DNA of 52,134 bases from Bacillota bacterium (GCA_023409835.1 JAEYQV010000023.1:1-52134); one strand, 5' to 3'; shown: positions 6,971 through 16,393, counted from the stretch's first letter. The notes: generated from the letters alone by a model not told the origin. A program made the numbers and translations.

Positions 6971-9900
6971 CTATTGTATTTTTGTTACCTTCAGCTTACA
7001 TTGCAGCTTCCTTCCGTTAACCTGCGCTGTAATTACTGCAGTACCGGTCGCTCTGGTACTTACCTTGCCGTTACTTACCACTGCCACTGCTGGATTTGTG
7101 ATATCCCAGATAACTCTTGAGGTGGTACCCTCAACCGTTAAGTAGTATTCCGTATATTGCTCCAGTTCCAGACTCGTGATATTCAGTCCGATTACGGTAA
7201 TTTCAATCGTAGCGGTTTTACCGGAAGCAGTCATTACTGTAATGTTTGCAGTTCCAATCGATTTGGCGGTGATCTTACCTGTCTTGGCATCAACCTTGGC
7301 TACTGCCACATTATCTGAGCTCCAGGAAAGACGGTCCGTGGAATTAACCGGAGCTAAGACCGCTTGTACGGTTTTGTCTTCTCCCGGTACCATAACCAAA
7401 GATTTATTAGCCAGAGTAACACCGGTTGCGGGAACCCGGTTGCTGACTGTTACATAGCATACTGCCTTCTTGCCACTGTTATCCAGTGCCTGGGCTGTGA
7501 TCGTTGCCGTACCCGGTGCGATTGCCGTTACAAACCCGTCTTCATCCACCAATGCTACCTTATCATCACTGGAGGTCCAGGCCACCTTGCCATAGGTAGC
7601 ACTCTTCGGTTCCACGGTTGCCTTTAGCTCAACACTATCTCCGACCAGCATCGCCAGATATGCTTTATCCAGGGATACCCGGGTAACCGGCTTCACTACT
7701 TCGATATCACAGGTGGCTTCCACCTCACTGCCGTCCTTCGCTGTAGCGGTAATCGTTGCAAATCCATAGGAAACACCGGTAACCTTACCCTTACTGTTCA
7801 CAGTAGCAACCTTGGTATTACTGGATTTCCAGGTTACCTTCTTATTGGTAGCCGTCTGTGTAGATACCGTAGCTTCCAGTATCACTGTCTTATCTATACC
7901 AAGCTTATAATTATCATAATTAAGTTTAATCGAAGTAACCAATTCTCTAACGGTAAGTACGCAGGTCGCTGTATAGCTTCCCTCTACGGTTGTGCAGGTG
8001 ATCAGGGTGGTTCCTCCTGCTATACCCTTTACTTCACCGTCTTCATCAATGGTAGCAACCTCCGGATTGGAGCTCATCCAGACAACTCCCAGCTGTGATG
8101 CTTCACTCGGTGATACGGACGCCTTCAGCTCAAATTTATCTCCGACATAAATTGTCTTCTCAGTAAAGTTGATAATCAGCCCTTTCACCGGCTGAGATAC
8201 CGTAACCTTACAGTAGGCAATGCCGCCCGCCTCCGTCCGGACCATTATAATTGCCTGTCCGGCTGACTTGGCCACAACCTTACCGTTCGCATCCACGGTT
8301 ACCACCTTCGTATCACTGGATTCCCAAACCAGATTCGTGTCCGTACTGTCCTTAGGAGACAGATCAGCCTTAATATAGTAATAATCGCCAACCTTCATAT
8401 CCAGCTTAGATACATCCAGCTTAACTCCGGTAGCAATCTTTTTCACCGTAATTGTACAATAGACAGAATGTCCGCCATCGACGGTCTTTAGAATAACAAC
8501 TGCCGTACCTACGCCCTTCGCTGTAACCCTACCGGTATTGTCTACGGTTACCACCTTATTATTCGTAGAGGTCCAGATAACGGAGTTCGTACTGGAATTC
8601 GCCGGGAGCAGAATATAGGATAATCTTGCCGCCTCTCCGACATACATTGTCTTCTCCGTCTCATCCAGAGCAACCGATACTACCGGAATCTGAATATTAA
8701 TATTACAGATGGCTCGTACAGCCGGATTATCAACCGAGGTAGCGATGATGGATACTGTACCCGGCTTAACTAAGGTTACCAATCCGTTTGCATCTACCTT
8801 TACTTTCGTTGGATCCGTTGTAGACCAGGAAATCTCTTTATTTAAAGCATTTTCCGGGTATGCCGTAGCTCTGAGCTGAATTCTCTTGGTATTCAGCGCC
8901 ACTGTAATCGCTGTCTCTGATAAGGTTATACTCGTAACCGGCTGTAGAACGCTGACATGGCAGTATCCCACTACCACATTATCCTGGTTAATTGCTGATA
9001 TAACAGCATTGCCGCCGGATATACCCTGGATGGTAGCGGTCAGGGAGCTGGCTTCTGATACTGCAACCACATTCGGGTTGGAGGATTTCCACTGCAGGTT
9101 CACTCCGCTCAAACCCTTGGGTGTAATTGTAGCATGCAGCGTCCGATAGGTGCCGATAGGCAGAGTAACCTGAGCGGGATCTATTACAATGGAAGCAACG
9201 GATAGCTGTACCGTAATCTTACAGGTTGCTTTCTTAACAACACCGTTAATCTTCTGTGAAACAGTAATTGTCGTTGTTCCGGGTTTTAAAGCAGTAACCT
9301 TTCCCTCCTCTACAGTAGCAATCGTCGGGTTGCTGCTGGTCCAGGTAAGCTCCTTGGTCGGATCCGTCACCAGTGCCTGAAGAAGTAAAGTTCCCGAGGT
9401 ATACAGGGTTGCATTCGTTGTGCTGAGTGCAATGCCGTCAATTACATTTATTTTGATATAGAAATCCTTCTCTACATCACCACCGATCAGCAGCTGGTCA
9501 TCATATAGCGAATTCTCAGACTGGTAATGAAGGTGCAGCAGTACATATCCCTTTCTCTTGGCTGTTATGACTCCTGCTTCGTTTACCTCGGCGATCAATT
9601 CGCTTCCTTCATCATATGTAAATGTGAAAATACCGATTCCCGGTATATTGGAGTTGTCCGGTATACTGTAGGTATCACCAACCTCCATATTCAGGTTCAC
9701 ATCACGTATATCGATCGGTACGACGATCTTCATATAAGCAAAGGGAGCCTTGGTATTCTTATTATAATCCTCATTAGCAAAGGCATATATCTCATAGGTT
9801 CCGGCCTTAACGGAGCTGAAGGATACATTACCGCTGAGTGAGCTGACGGAATAAGACAGCTTAGGACCGGATACCGGAAGCTTCTTACCTGTACTGGTAT

Positions 9901-10771
9901 CGTATACCTCCCATTTCAAGTTGTTTGCCATTGTTGCATTCGATTCCAGTACAAAGTTTGACGGCACCCAGAGGGCTGGGACGGCAGTATCCGGATCAGC
10001 GGTTGAGCGCTGAACATAATGAGTATTTCTGGCATCATAGGTAAGTGTATAGGACGGTGCCACAATAACTCTTATCGAAGGAGACATCGGGGTATCCTTG
10101 GAAGACATTGTTTTGGAGGTAACTGTCACGGTAGCACTGCCTCCGCCGACTGCCGTTACCTTGCCGTTAGCATCCACAGTCACAACTCCTTCATCGGAGC
10201 TGTCAAAGGTAACTGCATTCAGGGAAATGGCAGCTCCGCTTACTGTTCCCACACCATCTTCATAATCAACATATTTTAAATAAATCTGCTTGGTGTCTGC
10301 TACTTTATCTATAACAAGAATTCTTTCTTTTGTTGTTGTTGAGACCTGTAAGCCGGTTTTTTGATAATCAAAGGCCAAATCCACCTTGACCAGACAGCTT
10401 ATGGAATAGGTATTCGTACCATGGGTCACTATTGCGGTTACTGTCGAATAACCGGGCCCCTTTCGTACCAGCTGCTGAAAGTTAGAGCCATAGGAGGTGC
10501 TCTGAAGCTGCACAACTCCCGGTTCAGACGATACCCAGGTGACTGTTGTTGCAGGTGACCAACCCTTTGACGTAATACTCAACAATGCTTCAGGAGATTT
10601 CAGCTCATATTCCGTCCCCGCCTGATGGTTCTGTCCGTTAAAGACGAAATAGTAATCACTCGGCAATACTACCTCTGAAGCCGTTGCAACACTTCTCTTA
10701 GTGCCGAACAGGGCCATCATCAGCAGTAAACTGAATATAAATAAATATACTGGTTTCTTTGCTTTTATCAT
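6971..10771 (-). CDS. large secreted protein with about ten Big_2 (Ig-like) repeats
   Basis: A 1266-residue secreted protein. It has a signal peptide at about residues 1-32 (MIKAKKPVYLFIFSLLLMMA, then an Ala-rich cleavage region). The N-terminal 420 residues contain divergent Ig-like segments. About ten tandem bacterial Ig-like group 2 (Big_2) repeats of about 80 residues fill roughly 450-1266. Each repeat carries a tryptophan strand (TWTSSNPTIATV-like), a G.VTA..PGT.TITV segment and a final C.ITV strand. No LPXTG motif, S-layer domain or C-terminal membrane anchor is visible. Family members act as adhesin or cell-surface scaffold modules. Start chosen at ATG 10771 behind GGGAGG; a TTG at 10786 overlaps that site and is unlikely. 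Its ligand cannot be told from sequence. Confidence 0.9.
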   Translation of the reverse strand: MIKAKKPVYLFIFSLLLMMALFGTKRSVATASEVVLPSDYYFVFNGQNHQAGTEYELKSPEALLSITSKGWSPATTVTWVSSEPGVVQLQSTSYGSNFQQLVRKGPGYSTVTAIVTHGTNTYSISCLVKVDLAFDYQKTGLQVSTTTKERILVIDKVADTKQIYLKYVDYEDGVGTVSGAAISLNAVTFDSSDEGVVTVDANGKVTAVGGGSATVTVTSKTMSSKDTPMSPSIRVIVAPSYTLTYDARNTHYVQRSTADPDTAVPALWVPSNFVLESNATMANNLKWEVYDTSTGKKLPVSGPKLSYSVSSLSGNVSFSSVKAGTYEIYAFANEDYNKNTKAPFAYMKIVVPIDIRDVNLNMEVGDTYSIPDNSNIPGIGIFTFTYDEGSELIAEVNEAGVITAKRKGYVLLHLHYQSENSLYDDQLLIGGDVEKDFYIKINVIDGIALSTTNATLYTSGTLLLQALVTDPTKELTWTSSNPTIATVEEGKVTALKPGTTTITVSQKINGVVKKATCKITVQLSVASIVIDPAQVTLPIGTYRTLHATITPKGLSGVNLQWKSSNPNVVAVSEASSLTATIQGISGGNAVISAINQDNVVVGYCHVSVLQPVTSITLSETAITVALNTKRIQLRATAYPENALNKEISWSTTDPTKVKVDANGLVTLVKPGTVSIIATSVDNPAVRAICNINIQIPVVSVALDETEKTMYVGEAARLSYILLPANSSTNSVIWTSTNNKVVTVDNTGRVTAKGVGTAVVILKTVDGGHSVYCTITVKKIATGVKLDVSKLDMKVGDYYYIKADLSPKDSTDTNLVWESSDTKVVTVDANGKVVAKSAGQAIIMVRTEAGGIAYCKVTVSQPVKGLIINFTEKTIYVGDKFELKASVSPSEASQLGVVWMSSNPEVATIDEDGEVKGIAGGTTLITCTTVEGSYTATCVLTVRELVTSIKLNYDNYKLGIDKTVILEATVSTQTATNKKVTWKSSNTKVATVNSKGKVTGVSYGFATITATAKDGSEVEATCDIEVVKPVTRVSLDKAYLAMLVGDSVELKATVEPKSATYGKVAWTSSDDKVALVDEDGFVTAIAPGTATITAQALDNSGKKAVCYVTVSNRVPATGVTLANKSLVMVPGEDKTVQAVLAPVNSTDRLSWSSDNVAVAKVDAKTGKITAKSIGTANITVMTASGKTATIEITVIGLNITSLELEQYTEYYLTVEGTTSRVIWDITNPAVAVVSNGKVSTRATGTAVITAQVNGRKLQCKLKVTKIQ

Positions 10772-10942
10772 TATGTAACCTCCCAAATAAACTATCCTAT
10801 GAATTATATCGGCATCTATACCAAATTTCTTAGTATATTTTAGTATATTGTAGATGTAATATTTGGCACAAATGTGTCATGAGACAAAGGTAATTCTCTT
10901 AGGAAGGTCACCCGAAACCATAATAGTTAATCGTCTATCGTC

Positions 10943-13162
10943 TTACCTAACACGCATAGCCCGCATAGCGTTAAATAACGCAATCAGTGCCACACCGACA
11001 TCCGCAAAGATCGCAAACCAGATGGAGGTTATTCCGAGAAAGGCCAGGATCATAATCAACAGCTTGGTCCCCAGGGCAAATATGATGTTCTGAATGACGA
11101 TTGTTCTCGTCTTTCTTGCCACCTTAATGGCCATAGCGATTTTTCCGATATCATCATTCATAATAACTACATCTGCGGCCTCAATCGCTGCATCAGAGCC
11201 AATCCCCCCCATCGCAATACCAATATCCGCAACGGCCAACACCGGAGCATCATTGATTCCGTCTCCGACAAAAACAGTTTTACCGTTCAAAGAGGTCTTC
11301 TCCCTGATCTGTCCGAACAGCTCCACCTTGTTCTGAGGTAACAGCTCCGGATAAAATTCATCGATTCCACACTGCTTCGCAATCTCTTCTGCCATATTCC
11401 TGTGGTCTCCGGTCAGCATGACAGTGTGTTTCACACCATAATGATTCAATTCCCTGATACCCTCCGCAGCACCGGGCTTAAGCTCATCGGAGATCAGGAT
11501 ATAACCGAGGTATTGTTGATTCCAGGCTACATATACGACACTGCCCGCCGGTACCTCTTCCTCCGCCTCAATGTGATTTAATTGCATCAGCTTAAGGTTA
11601 CCGACATATATGACCCCCTCCTCCAGAGCGGCAGTCATTCCATGACCTGCCAGCTCGGTAATCCGAGCCCTTCCGGCAGCCTCCTCTATCGAGGAAGCCT
11701 GATTCAGCCCGGTAATCCGGACAGATGCTGAGTTAAATCCCGACTTCCTTTTATCATAATACTCTCTTAGAGATTTGGCGATCGGGTGGGTGGAGTTTAT
11801 CTCTGCTATCATAGCCAGCTTTATAATTTCCTCTTCCGGGATACTCTCTGCAGGTACCACCCTGGCCACCTCAAACACCCCTCTGGTAAGGGTCCCTGTC
11901 TTATCAAATACGATTGTTTCAATCTGATTGAGCGCATCCAGATAATTACCGCCTTTAATCAGAATTCCCTGTCTGGCCGCTCCACCAATTCCTCCGAAGA
12001 AGCTGATCGGTATGGAGATTACCAGCGCACAGGGGCAAGAGATAATCAGGAAGCTGAGCGCACGATAGATCCAGGTTGCATATTCTCCAAAGCCGAAAAG
12101 CGGAGGAAATAACGCTACCCCCAGAGCAGTGAAAACGACAGCCGGAGTATAGTATCTGGCGAATTTCGTGATAAACTTTTCACTCTCCGCCTTCTTGCTT
12201 CCGGAGTTCTGAACCAGCTCCAATATTTTGGATACTGTTGATTCACCAAAGCTTTTGGCTACCCTGATCTCCAGAACACCACTGGTGTTAATGGTTCCGG
12301 AAAGTACACTATCCTCTTTCGTAACCTCCGTGGGTACGCTTTCCCCAGTCAGGGCCCTGGTATCAATAAAGCTGCTTCCGCTGACGACGAATCCATCCAA
12401 CGGAACTCTCTCACCGGGCTTAACCAGTATGATATCTCCGACTGCAACCTGCTCCGGCGAAACTACTGTATAAGTATCACCTGATTTTAGATTAGCATAA
12501 TCCGGACGAATATCCATCAGTCCTTCGATATTATTCTTAGACCTGCGGACAGCCATATCCTGAACCAGTTCACCAACTCCATAGAATATCAATACCGAGA
12601 CTGCTTCCACCTGTTCGCCGATGATAAATGCTCCGAGGGATGCAACTCCCATTAGAAAGTTCTCATCAAAGACCTTACCTCTGCGAATATTCATAGCAGC
12701 CGTAAGCAGCACCTCATAACCGGAAAGCAGGAAGGCTACGATAAATATCGCTGTCTTTATTCCCACAGGAATCTCTATTACGGAAAACAGGATTATCATA
12801 ACCAGCGATACTGCAAGCCGCAGGATATAGTAGAATCCCCCCTCCTCAGCCTCCTTCCTTTCTTTCTTCGTAGCTATCTTACGGTTGTCTGCAGAGCTTT
12901 CCTGTCTGTCAGCAGCAAATGACTTATCAGGTGCAAGCTCCTTCACCTTAACCGATGTTTCATGGGATGCAACAATCCTGTGAATCTTACCGGAGATATC
13001 CGTATCGGCATCCTCCTTCATGTCTATACTTAATTTATTATTGATCAAATTCAAACTTGCTTCCTTCACCTCAGGAAGCTCCTTCACTTCCTTCTCAATC
13101 TTGGCTGCACAATTAGCACAGCAAAGTCCATCCAGTATATATTCCTTCTTTTCCATTACCAT
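10943..13162 (-). CDS. cadA: heavy-metal P1B-type ATPase (Cd/Zn/Pb efflux, CadA-like)
   Basis: A 739-residue P1B ATPase that exports soft divalent metals across the cytoplasmic membrane using ATP. The N-terminal metal-binding domain has the CxxC-type motif CCANC at residues 14-18. Membrane segments follow from about residue 105. The actuator motif is TGESVPTEV. The transmembrane metal motif CPC at about 375 is typical of Cd/Zn/Cu pumps. The phosphorylated Asp lies in DKTGTLTRG (about 418), and the HP dipeptide (STHPIAKS) and GDGINDAPVLA are present. The ATG at 13162 has GGAG 6 bases upstream. It follows a CadC/CzrA-type repressor by 52 bases, indicating a two-gene metal-resistance operon. Cd/Zn/Pb is favoured over copper because of that regulator. 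Confidence 0.93.
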   Translation of the reverse strand: MVMEKKEYILDGLCCANCAAKIEKEVKELPEVKEASLNLINNKLSIDMKEDADTDISGKIHRIVASHETSVKVKELAPDKSFAADRQESSADNRKIATKKERKEAEEGGFYYILRLAVSLVMIILFSVIEIPVGIKTAIFIVAFLLSGYEVLLTAAMNIRRGKVFDENFLMGVASLGAFIIGEQVEAVSVLIFYGVGELVQDMAVRRSKNNIEGLMDIRPDYANLKSGDTYTVVSPEQVAVGDIILVKPGERVPLDGFVVSGSSFIDTRALTGESVPTEVTKEDSVLSGTINTSGVLEIRVAKSFGESTVSKILELVQNSGSKKAESEKFITKFARYYTPAVVFTALGVALFPPLFGFGEYATWIYRALSFLIISCPCALVISIPISFFGGIGGAARQGILIKGGNYLDALNQIETIVFDKTGTLTRGVFEVARVVPAESIPEEEIIKLAMIAEINSTHPIAKSLREYYDKRKSGFNSASVRITGLNQASSIEEAAGRARITELAGHGMTAALEEGVIYVGNLKLMQLNHIEAEEEVPAGSVVYVAWNQQYLGYILISDELKPGAAEGIRELNHYGVKHTVMLTGDHRNMAEEIAKQCGIDEFYPELLPQNKVELFGQIREKTSLNGKTVFVGDGINDAPVLAVADIGIAMGGIGSDAAIEAADVVIMNDDIGKIAMAIKVARKTRTIVIQNIIFALGTKLLIMILAFLGITSIWFAIFADVGVALIALFNAMRAMRVR

Positions 13163-13214
13163 ATTACTCTCCGTTCCTGCGATCGATATTTACGCTTTTA
13201 AACCTACAGCAATC

Positions 13215-13574
13215 TTATCGCTCCTCAATATGCTCCAGTCCGATCTCCAGTATGCTCTTCACATGTTCATCCTGAAGGGAATAGAAAACATTCTTACCTT
13301 CCTTGCGGTATTTTACCAGCTTATCCTGTCGAAGAGTCTTTAGCTGGTGGGATATTGCCGATTTCGTCATGTTCAGTAAAACCGCCAGGTCACAGGTACA
13401 CATCTCCTCCATGTCCAGAGCCCATAATATCTTAATCCTGGTACTATCACTGAACATCTTAAAGAAATCCGCTAGATCGTACAGCTTCTCTTCCTCCGGC
13501 AAATGCTCCTTCACTCTGTCAACCACATCACCATGTATCACATCACAATCACATAACACCTGTTTATTATCCAA
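13215..13574 (-). CDS. ArsR/SmtB-family metal-sensing repressor (CadC/CzrA-like)
   Basis: A 119-residue winged-helix repressor of the ArsR/SmtB family, which leaves DNA when metal binds. The recognition helix region is LAVLLNMTKSAISHQLKTLR and the wing is YRKEGKNVFYSL. Two metal sites can be seen. One is the alpha-3 type site with Cys59 and Cys61 (MCTCDL), probably with Cys8 and Cys10 in the N-terminal arm, as in CadC. The other is an alpha-5 type site with Asp102, His104, His115 and Glu118, as in SmtB/CzrA. The first sensing cadmium or lead and the second zinc is known for these families; whether both work here is inferred. It is the first gene of the operon with cadA and its promoter overlaps a matching dyad operator. 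Confidence 0.93.
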   Translation of the reverse strand: MDNKQVLCDCDVIHGDVVDRVKEHLPEEEKLYDLADFFKMFSDSTRIKILWALDMEEMCTCDLAVLLNMTKSAISHQLKTLRQDKLVKYRKEGKNVFYSLQDEHVKSILEIGLEHIEER

Positions 13575-13603
13575 ATGAGTACCTTCTTTCTGTATTAAGG
13601 TTG

Positions 13604-13629
13604 CACAGTTGAGTAATTGTTCAACTGTG
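13604..13629. promoter_or_regulatory. ArsR/SmtB-type dyad operator
   Basis: A perfect 9-bp inverted repeat (13604-13612 with 13621-13629) with an 8-base spacer. Its centre reads TGAACA-AT-TACTCA on the minus strand, close to the known SmtB/CzrA operator core. It covers the predicted transcription start of the metal-resistance operon. Confidence 0.7.
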
Positions 13630-13634
13630 ATATT

Positions 13635-13663
13635 ATTATATGCCCATCTATCCTTTCATGCAA
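13635..13663 (-). promoter_or_regulatory. sigma-A promoter of the cadC-cadA operon
   Basis: Minus strand TTGCAT (13658-13663), 17-base spacer, TATAAT (13635-13640). The dyad operator follows the -10 directly. Confidence 0.75.
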
Positions 13664-13732
13664 CCATTATTTTTAGTAACTGTTATATTATTTATGAATG
13701 ACTTTTCTTTTGATTTACTTATTTTTACATCA

Positions 13733-13761
13733 TTGAACATTTAAGTAAATTAATGTATACT
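13733..13761 (+). promoter_or_regulatory. sigma-A promoter of the unknown gene pair
   Basis: TTGAAC (13733-13738), 17-base spacer, TATACT (13756-13761). It fits transcription of 13804-14800 and excludes an in-frame start at 13753, which would lie inside the promoter. Confidence 0.65.
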
Positions 13762-13803
13762 TGTCCTATATCGTACCGACATTTTTGGAAAGGGAAGTAT
13801 ATA

Positions 13804-14328
13804 ATGATAGATACAGTGAAATATCCTGTTATTTATTCAGTGGCCACTCTGATATCTTACGAAATATCATCAAGGTATTATCATAATGTACATTACGTCT
13901 GGTGTACTACCTCTTTAAATGATTTAAAACAACCACCGACATCCAGACCTAATACTATAAGCAAAAGGTTATTAGAGATCGTAACAACGGGCGATCGACA
14001 TGCTACTGAAATTAAAAACAACAAATTAGGAATATTGAAAGGTGCCAATATTAAATTACTGTCAAATGTAATTGATAATGCTATTTTTGACGAAATAAGC
14101 AGTTATGTTGCTCATTCTAGATACGAAGCATTTTTCCCTGTGTTATACATAATATATACTGATAAGATAAAACATAAATGTGTGGAAGTTGACAAAGAAG
14201 AACGAGCAAGTGATGAATCTATTGAGTATATCATTGAGAGCCTGGAAGAAGGAGATTTTGACATATTAAGCTATAAAGATATTCTGAAGGATGTCGTCTC
14301 TGCAGCAGATAGGAAAGCAGGTATATAA
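13804..14328 (+). CDS. unknown protein, first gene of a plus-strand pair
   Basis: A 174-residue soluble protein of unknown family beginning MIDTVKYPVIYSVATLISYE. A hydrophobic/aromatic N-terminal stretch contains YYHNVHYVWCTTSLNDL. The middle has charged helices (SKRLLEIVTTGDRHATEIKN), then FFPVLYIIYTDKI and an acidic C-terminus (ASDESIEYIIESLEEGDF). There is no signal peptide or confident membrane segment. The ATG at 13804 follows GGAAAGGGAAG. It stops one base before the next ATG, so the two products are probably made together. Local sequence is visibly more AT-rich than the surrounding genes, and the pair runs against its neighbours, which suggests transfer. A toxin-antitoxin or phage-defence role is possible but unsupported by any motif I recognise. 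Confidence 0.8.
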   Translation: MIDTVKYPVIYSVATLISYEISSRYYHNVHYVWCTTSLNDLKQPPTSRPNTISKRLLEIVTTGDRHATEIKNNKLGILKGANIKLLSNVIDNAIFDEISSYVAHSRYEAFFPVLYIIYTDKIKHKCVEVDKEERASDESIEYIIESLEEGDFDILSYKDILKDVVSAADRKAGI

Positions 14329-14329
14329 A

Positions 14330-14800
14330 ATGAATAAAGATAAGAGATATTACAGAAGAATTGAAGCCAGAACAGTACTTGATAGCAAAAATGTTCCAAG
14401 AGTGTCTGGCATCGGTGAAAACGGATCCTTAATATACGAATCCGTCCATTCTGCCAGCAGTCCATGTAATAAGAATGGTGGTGTAAGAGTTAAATCACCG
14501 AGAAGGGTAAATATTTCTTCAAAGGAACGCTTGATAAAAGAGATTGACCAATTAGATTTGAAAAAATCTTTGGACTTAGCAACACTCATTGACATTGATA
14601 CTAAGGGACTAACAGTACCTTATAATTTTGATGATAAAACCAAACGGATTGCAAGCAAAATTATTAATAAAAGAACAATAAACGCGGATGACGCAAATGC
14701 TATCGTCGCGCATTTAAATAATAAAATTGTTGTTGAGAATAATAGAAAATATGCAAAAGTAAGCAAAAGAAAATACAATAATTTTATGAAGGGTTTATAA
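14330..14800 (+). CDS. unknown basic protein, second gene of the pair
   Basis: A 156-residue strongly basic protein starting MNKDKRYYRRIEARTVLDSK. An apparently disordered N-terminal region is rich in Ser, Asn and Arg (up to about residue 65, including VKSPRRVNISSKE). A helical part follows (LIKEIDQLDLKKSLDLATLI), then a lysine-rich C-terminus (KYAKVSKRKYNNFMKGL). The charge suggests nucleic-acid or partner binding, which is inference. Start chosen at 14330 because the ATG follows directly on the stop of the first gene and has AGCAGG upstream; an earlier in-frame ATG at 14291 lies inside the first gene. No known family recognised. It ends before a bidirectional hairpin terminator. Confidence 0.8.
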   Translation: MNKDKRYYRRIEARTVLDSKNVPRVSGIGENGSLIYESVHSASSPCNKNGGVRVKSPRRVNISSKERLIKEIDQLDLKKSLDLATLIDIDTKGLTVPYNFDDKTKRIASKIINKRTINADDANAIVAHLNNKIVVENNRKYAKVSKRKYNNFMKGL

Positions 14801-14809
14801 TAATCAAGA

Positions 14810-14848
14810 AACACCGGAGTGTATCTGTTAATGATATACTCCGGTGTT
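14810..14848. terminator. bidirectional terminator between the unknown pair and MATE gene
   Basis: A near-perfect 16-bp stem (14810-14825 with 14833-14848) with a 7-base loop lies between convergent genes. The T-rich side is on the minus strand, after the MATE gene. Confidence 0.85.
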
Positions 14849-14883
14849 CCAATAAGGGCTTATTATACTCAAAGCAATTGTTT

Positions 14884-16212
14884 CTATATTATCTGAGTGT
14901 TTTTCCTATATGACTCCTTCCGGAAGCGGGTCAGGAAGCAGATCGACCGGAAAAGCCAATCGATCGTCATCGCAATCCAGACGCCGAGAACTCCCATATG
15001 AAAGCTCCTTACCAGTACATAGCTGAAGCCAATTCTCCAGACCCACATAGATACCATGGAAGTCCACATCGTAAATTTCACATCATTCACCGCACGTAGT
15101 GCATTAGGAAGGGTAAACGAGGACGGCCAGATCAGAGAGGCAAGGATACAGTGATAAATAAGAAGCCGGGTGGCTATCGCCGAGGTTTCCTCGCTGACTC
15201 CGTATAGCTGAAGTATTAATGGGATTAAGAATATAATGATTACGTTTAATACGCTCATTATCATATACGTCAGCTTTAAGAGCTTGCGGGTATAGTGCTT
15301 TACTGCCGTATAATCGCCCGCTCCGGCACACTGTCCTACTACTGTGATTAAAGCAAGCCCGATGGCCGAGCCGGGCAGGACTCCCAGCCCACCGACCGTA
15401 CTCGCAATCGCATTTGCCGTAATTGCCGATGTCCCCAGTCCTGCTATTAAACCCTGGACCATTATTTTGCCGATCTGGAACACGCTGTTTTCCAATCCGT
15501 TCGGAATTCCGATCTTCAGTATCCGGCGTATCATAGTCATATCGGGGCGGAAGCTCCGTATTGCTTCAATATGGATAGGACGCTGCTTATTCAACAATAA
15601 GAGAAACATCATAGAGGCAGCAAATATTCTGGAAATTAAGGTTGCTATAGCAGCACCGGCAACACCCATACCAAAGCCAAAGATCAGAATCGTATTGCCC
15701 ACGATATTAATTGCGTTCATGATGATCGATGCCACCATGGAGGTTCTGGAATTCCCCATACTTCTGAACAGTGCAGCACAGGCATTATATATAGCAATAA
15801 ACGGATAAGATAAAGCTGAAAAATAAAAATATGTCACTGCATTTGCCATTACATCCGCTTCTACATGTCCGAATATCAGCTTCAGAACAGCTGCTCTTCC
15901 CATCAGAGCCAATGACATGATGAACAAAGAAAGTATCAGAGTGGAGGCAATCAGCTGCTCACCGGCCACACAGGCCTTATGTTTCTCCTTGTGACCGAGG
16001 AACTGAGCAGAGACTACCGCTCCCCCTGTAGCTAAGGCTCCGAATAGTCCGATGAGCAGAACATTAATACTATCCACCAACGAAACACCGGATACAGCAG
16101 CCTCACCTACCCTGGCCACCATCATACCGTCTGCTATTCCAACGGTAACTGCAAGTATTTGTTCAATAATCAGAGGTATGATTAACTTAATCAGGTCTTT
16201 TCTAGTAAACAT
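14884..16212 (-). CDS. MATE family efflux transporter
   Basis: A 442-residue membrane protein with about twelve hydrophobic segments and no signal peptide. It belongs to the multidrug and toxic compound extrusion family, which uses a sodium or proton gradient to expel organic cations. Family features are the N-terminal FTRKDLIKLIIPLIIEQILA, the G-rich first helix followed by GIADGMMVARVGEAAVSGVSL, and the repeated second half beginning IGIPNGLENSVFQIGK. Length is normal. It ends just before a terminator shared with the convergent unknown pair. Substrate cannot be told from sequence. Confidence 0.92.
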   Translation of the reverse strand: MFTRKDLIKLIIPLIIEQILAVTVGIADGMMVARVGEAAVSGVSLVDSINVLLIGLFGALATGGAVVSAQFLGHKEKHKACVAGEQLIASTLILSLFIMSLALMGRAAVLKLIFGHVEADVMANAVTYFYFSALSYPFIAIYNACAALFRSMGNSRTSMVASIIMNAINIVGNTILIFGFGMGVAGAAIATLISRIFAASMMFLLLLNKQRPIHIEAIRSFRPDMTMIRRILKIGIPNGLENSVFQIGKIMVQGLIAGLGTSAITANAIASTVGGLGVLPGSAIGLALITVVGQCAGAGDYTAVKHYTRKLLKLTYMIMSVLNVIIIFLIPLILQLYGVSEETSAIATRLLIYHCILASLIWPSSFTLPNALRAVNDVKFTMWTSMVSMWVWRIGFSYVLVRSFHMGVLGVWIAMTIDWLFRSICFLTRFRKESYRKNTQII

Positions 16213-16254
16213 CTCTTCTCCTATGTAATATGATAAACCTAGTAACGATATTAA

Positions 16255-16351
16255 CCGGATTGTCTACCTATGGTAGCCAACCGCTAAGCGGATGTCTGCT
16301 TATGGCAGCAACCGCTAGCCGGATTGTCAGCCTGTGGCAGAAAACCGCTAA
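16255..16351 (+). repeat. three tandem copies of a folded ~33-base repeat
   Basis: Units at 16255-16287, 16288-16317 and 16318-16351 share the pattern CGGAT(T)GTC, then a small hairpin, then AACCGCTA. In unit 1 the hairpin is CTACC-TAT-GGTAG; in unit 2 it is CTGCT-TAT-GGCAG, so paired bases change together. In unit 2 an outer AGCGG/CCGCT stem can form. A fourth copy lies at 6846-6880. No coding potential is seen. Confidence 0.7.
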
Positions 16352-16393
16352 CGAGATGGAACGATAAAATCATTTCCTTGTTATGAATAAAAG

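Noticed and set aside
14884..16212. MATE gene as part of the metal-resistance operon
   Set aside because: The convergent unknown pair and a terminator lie between them.
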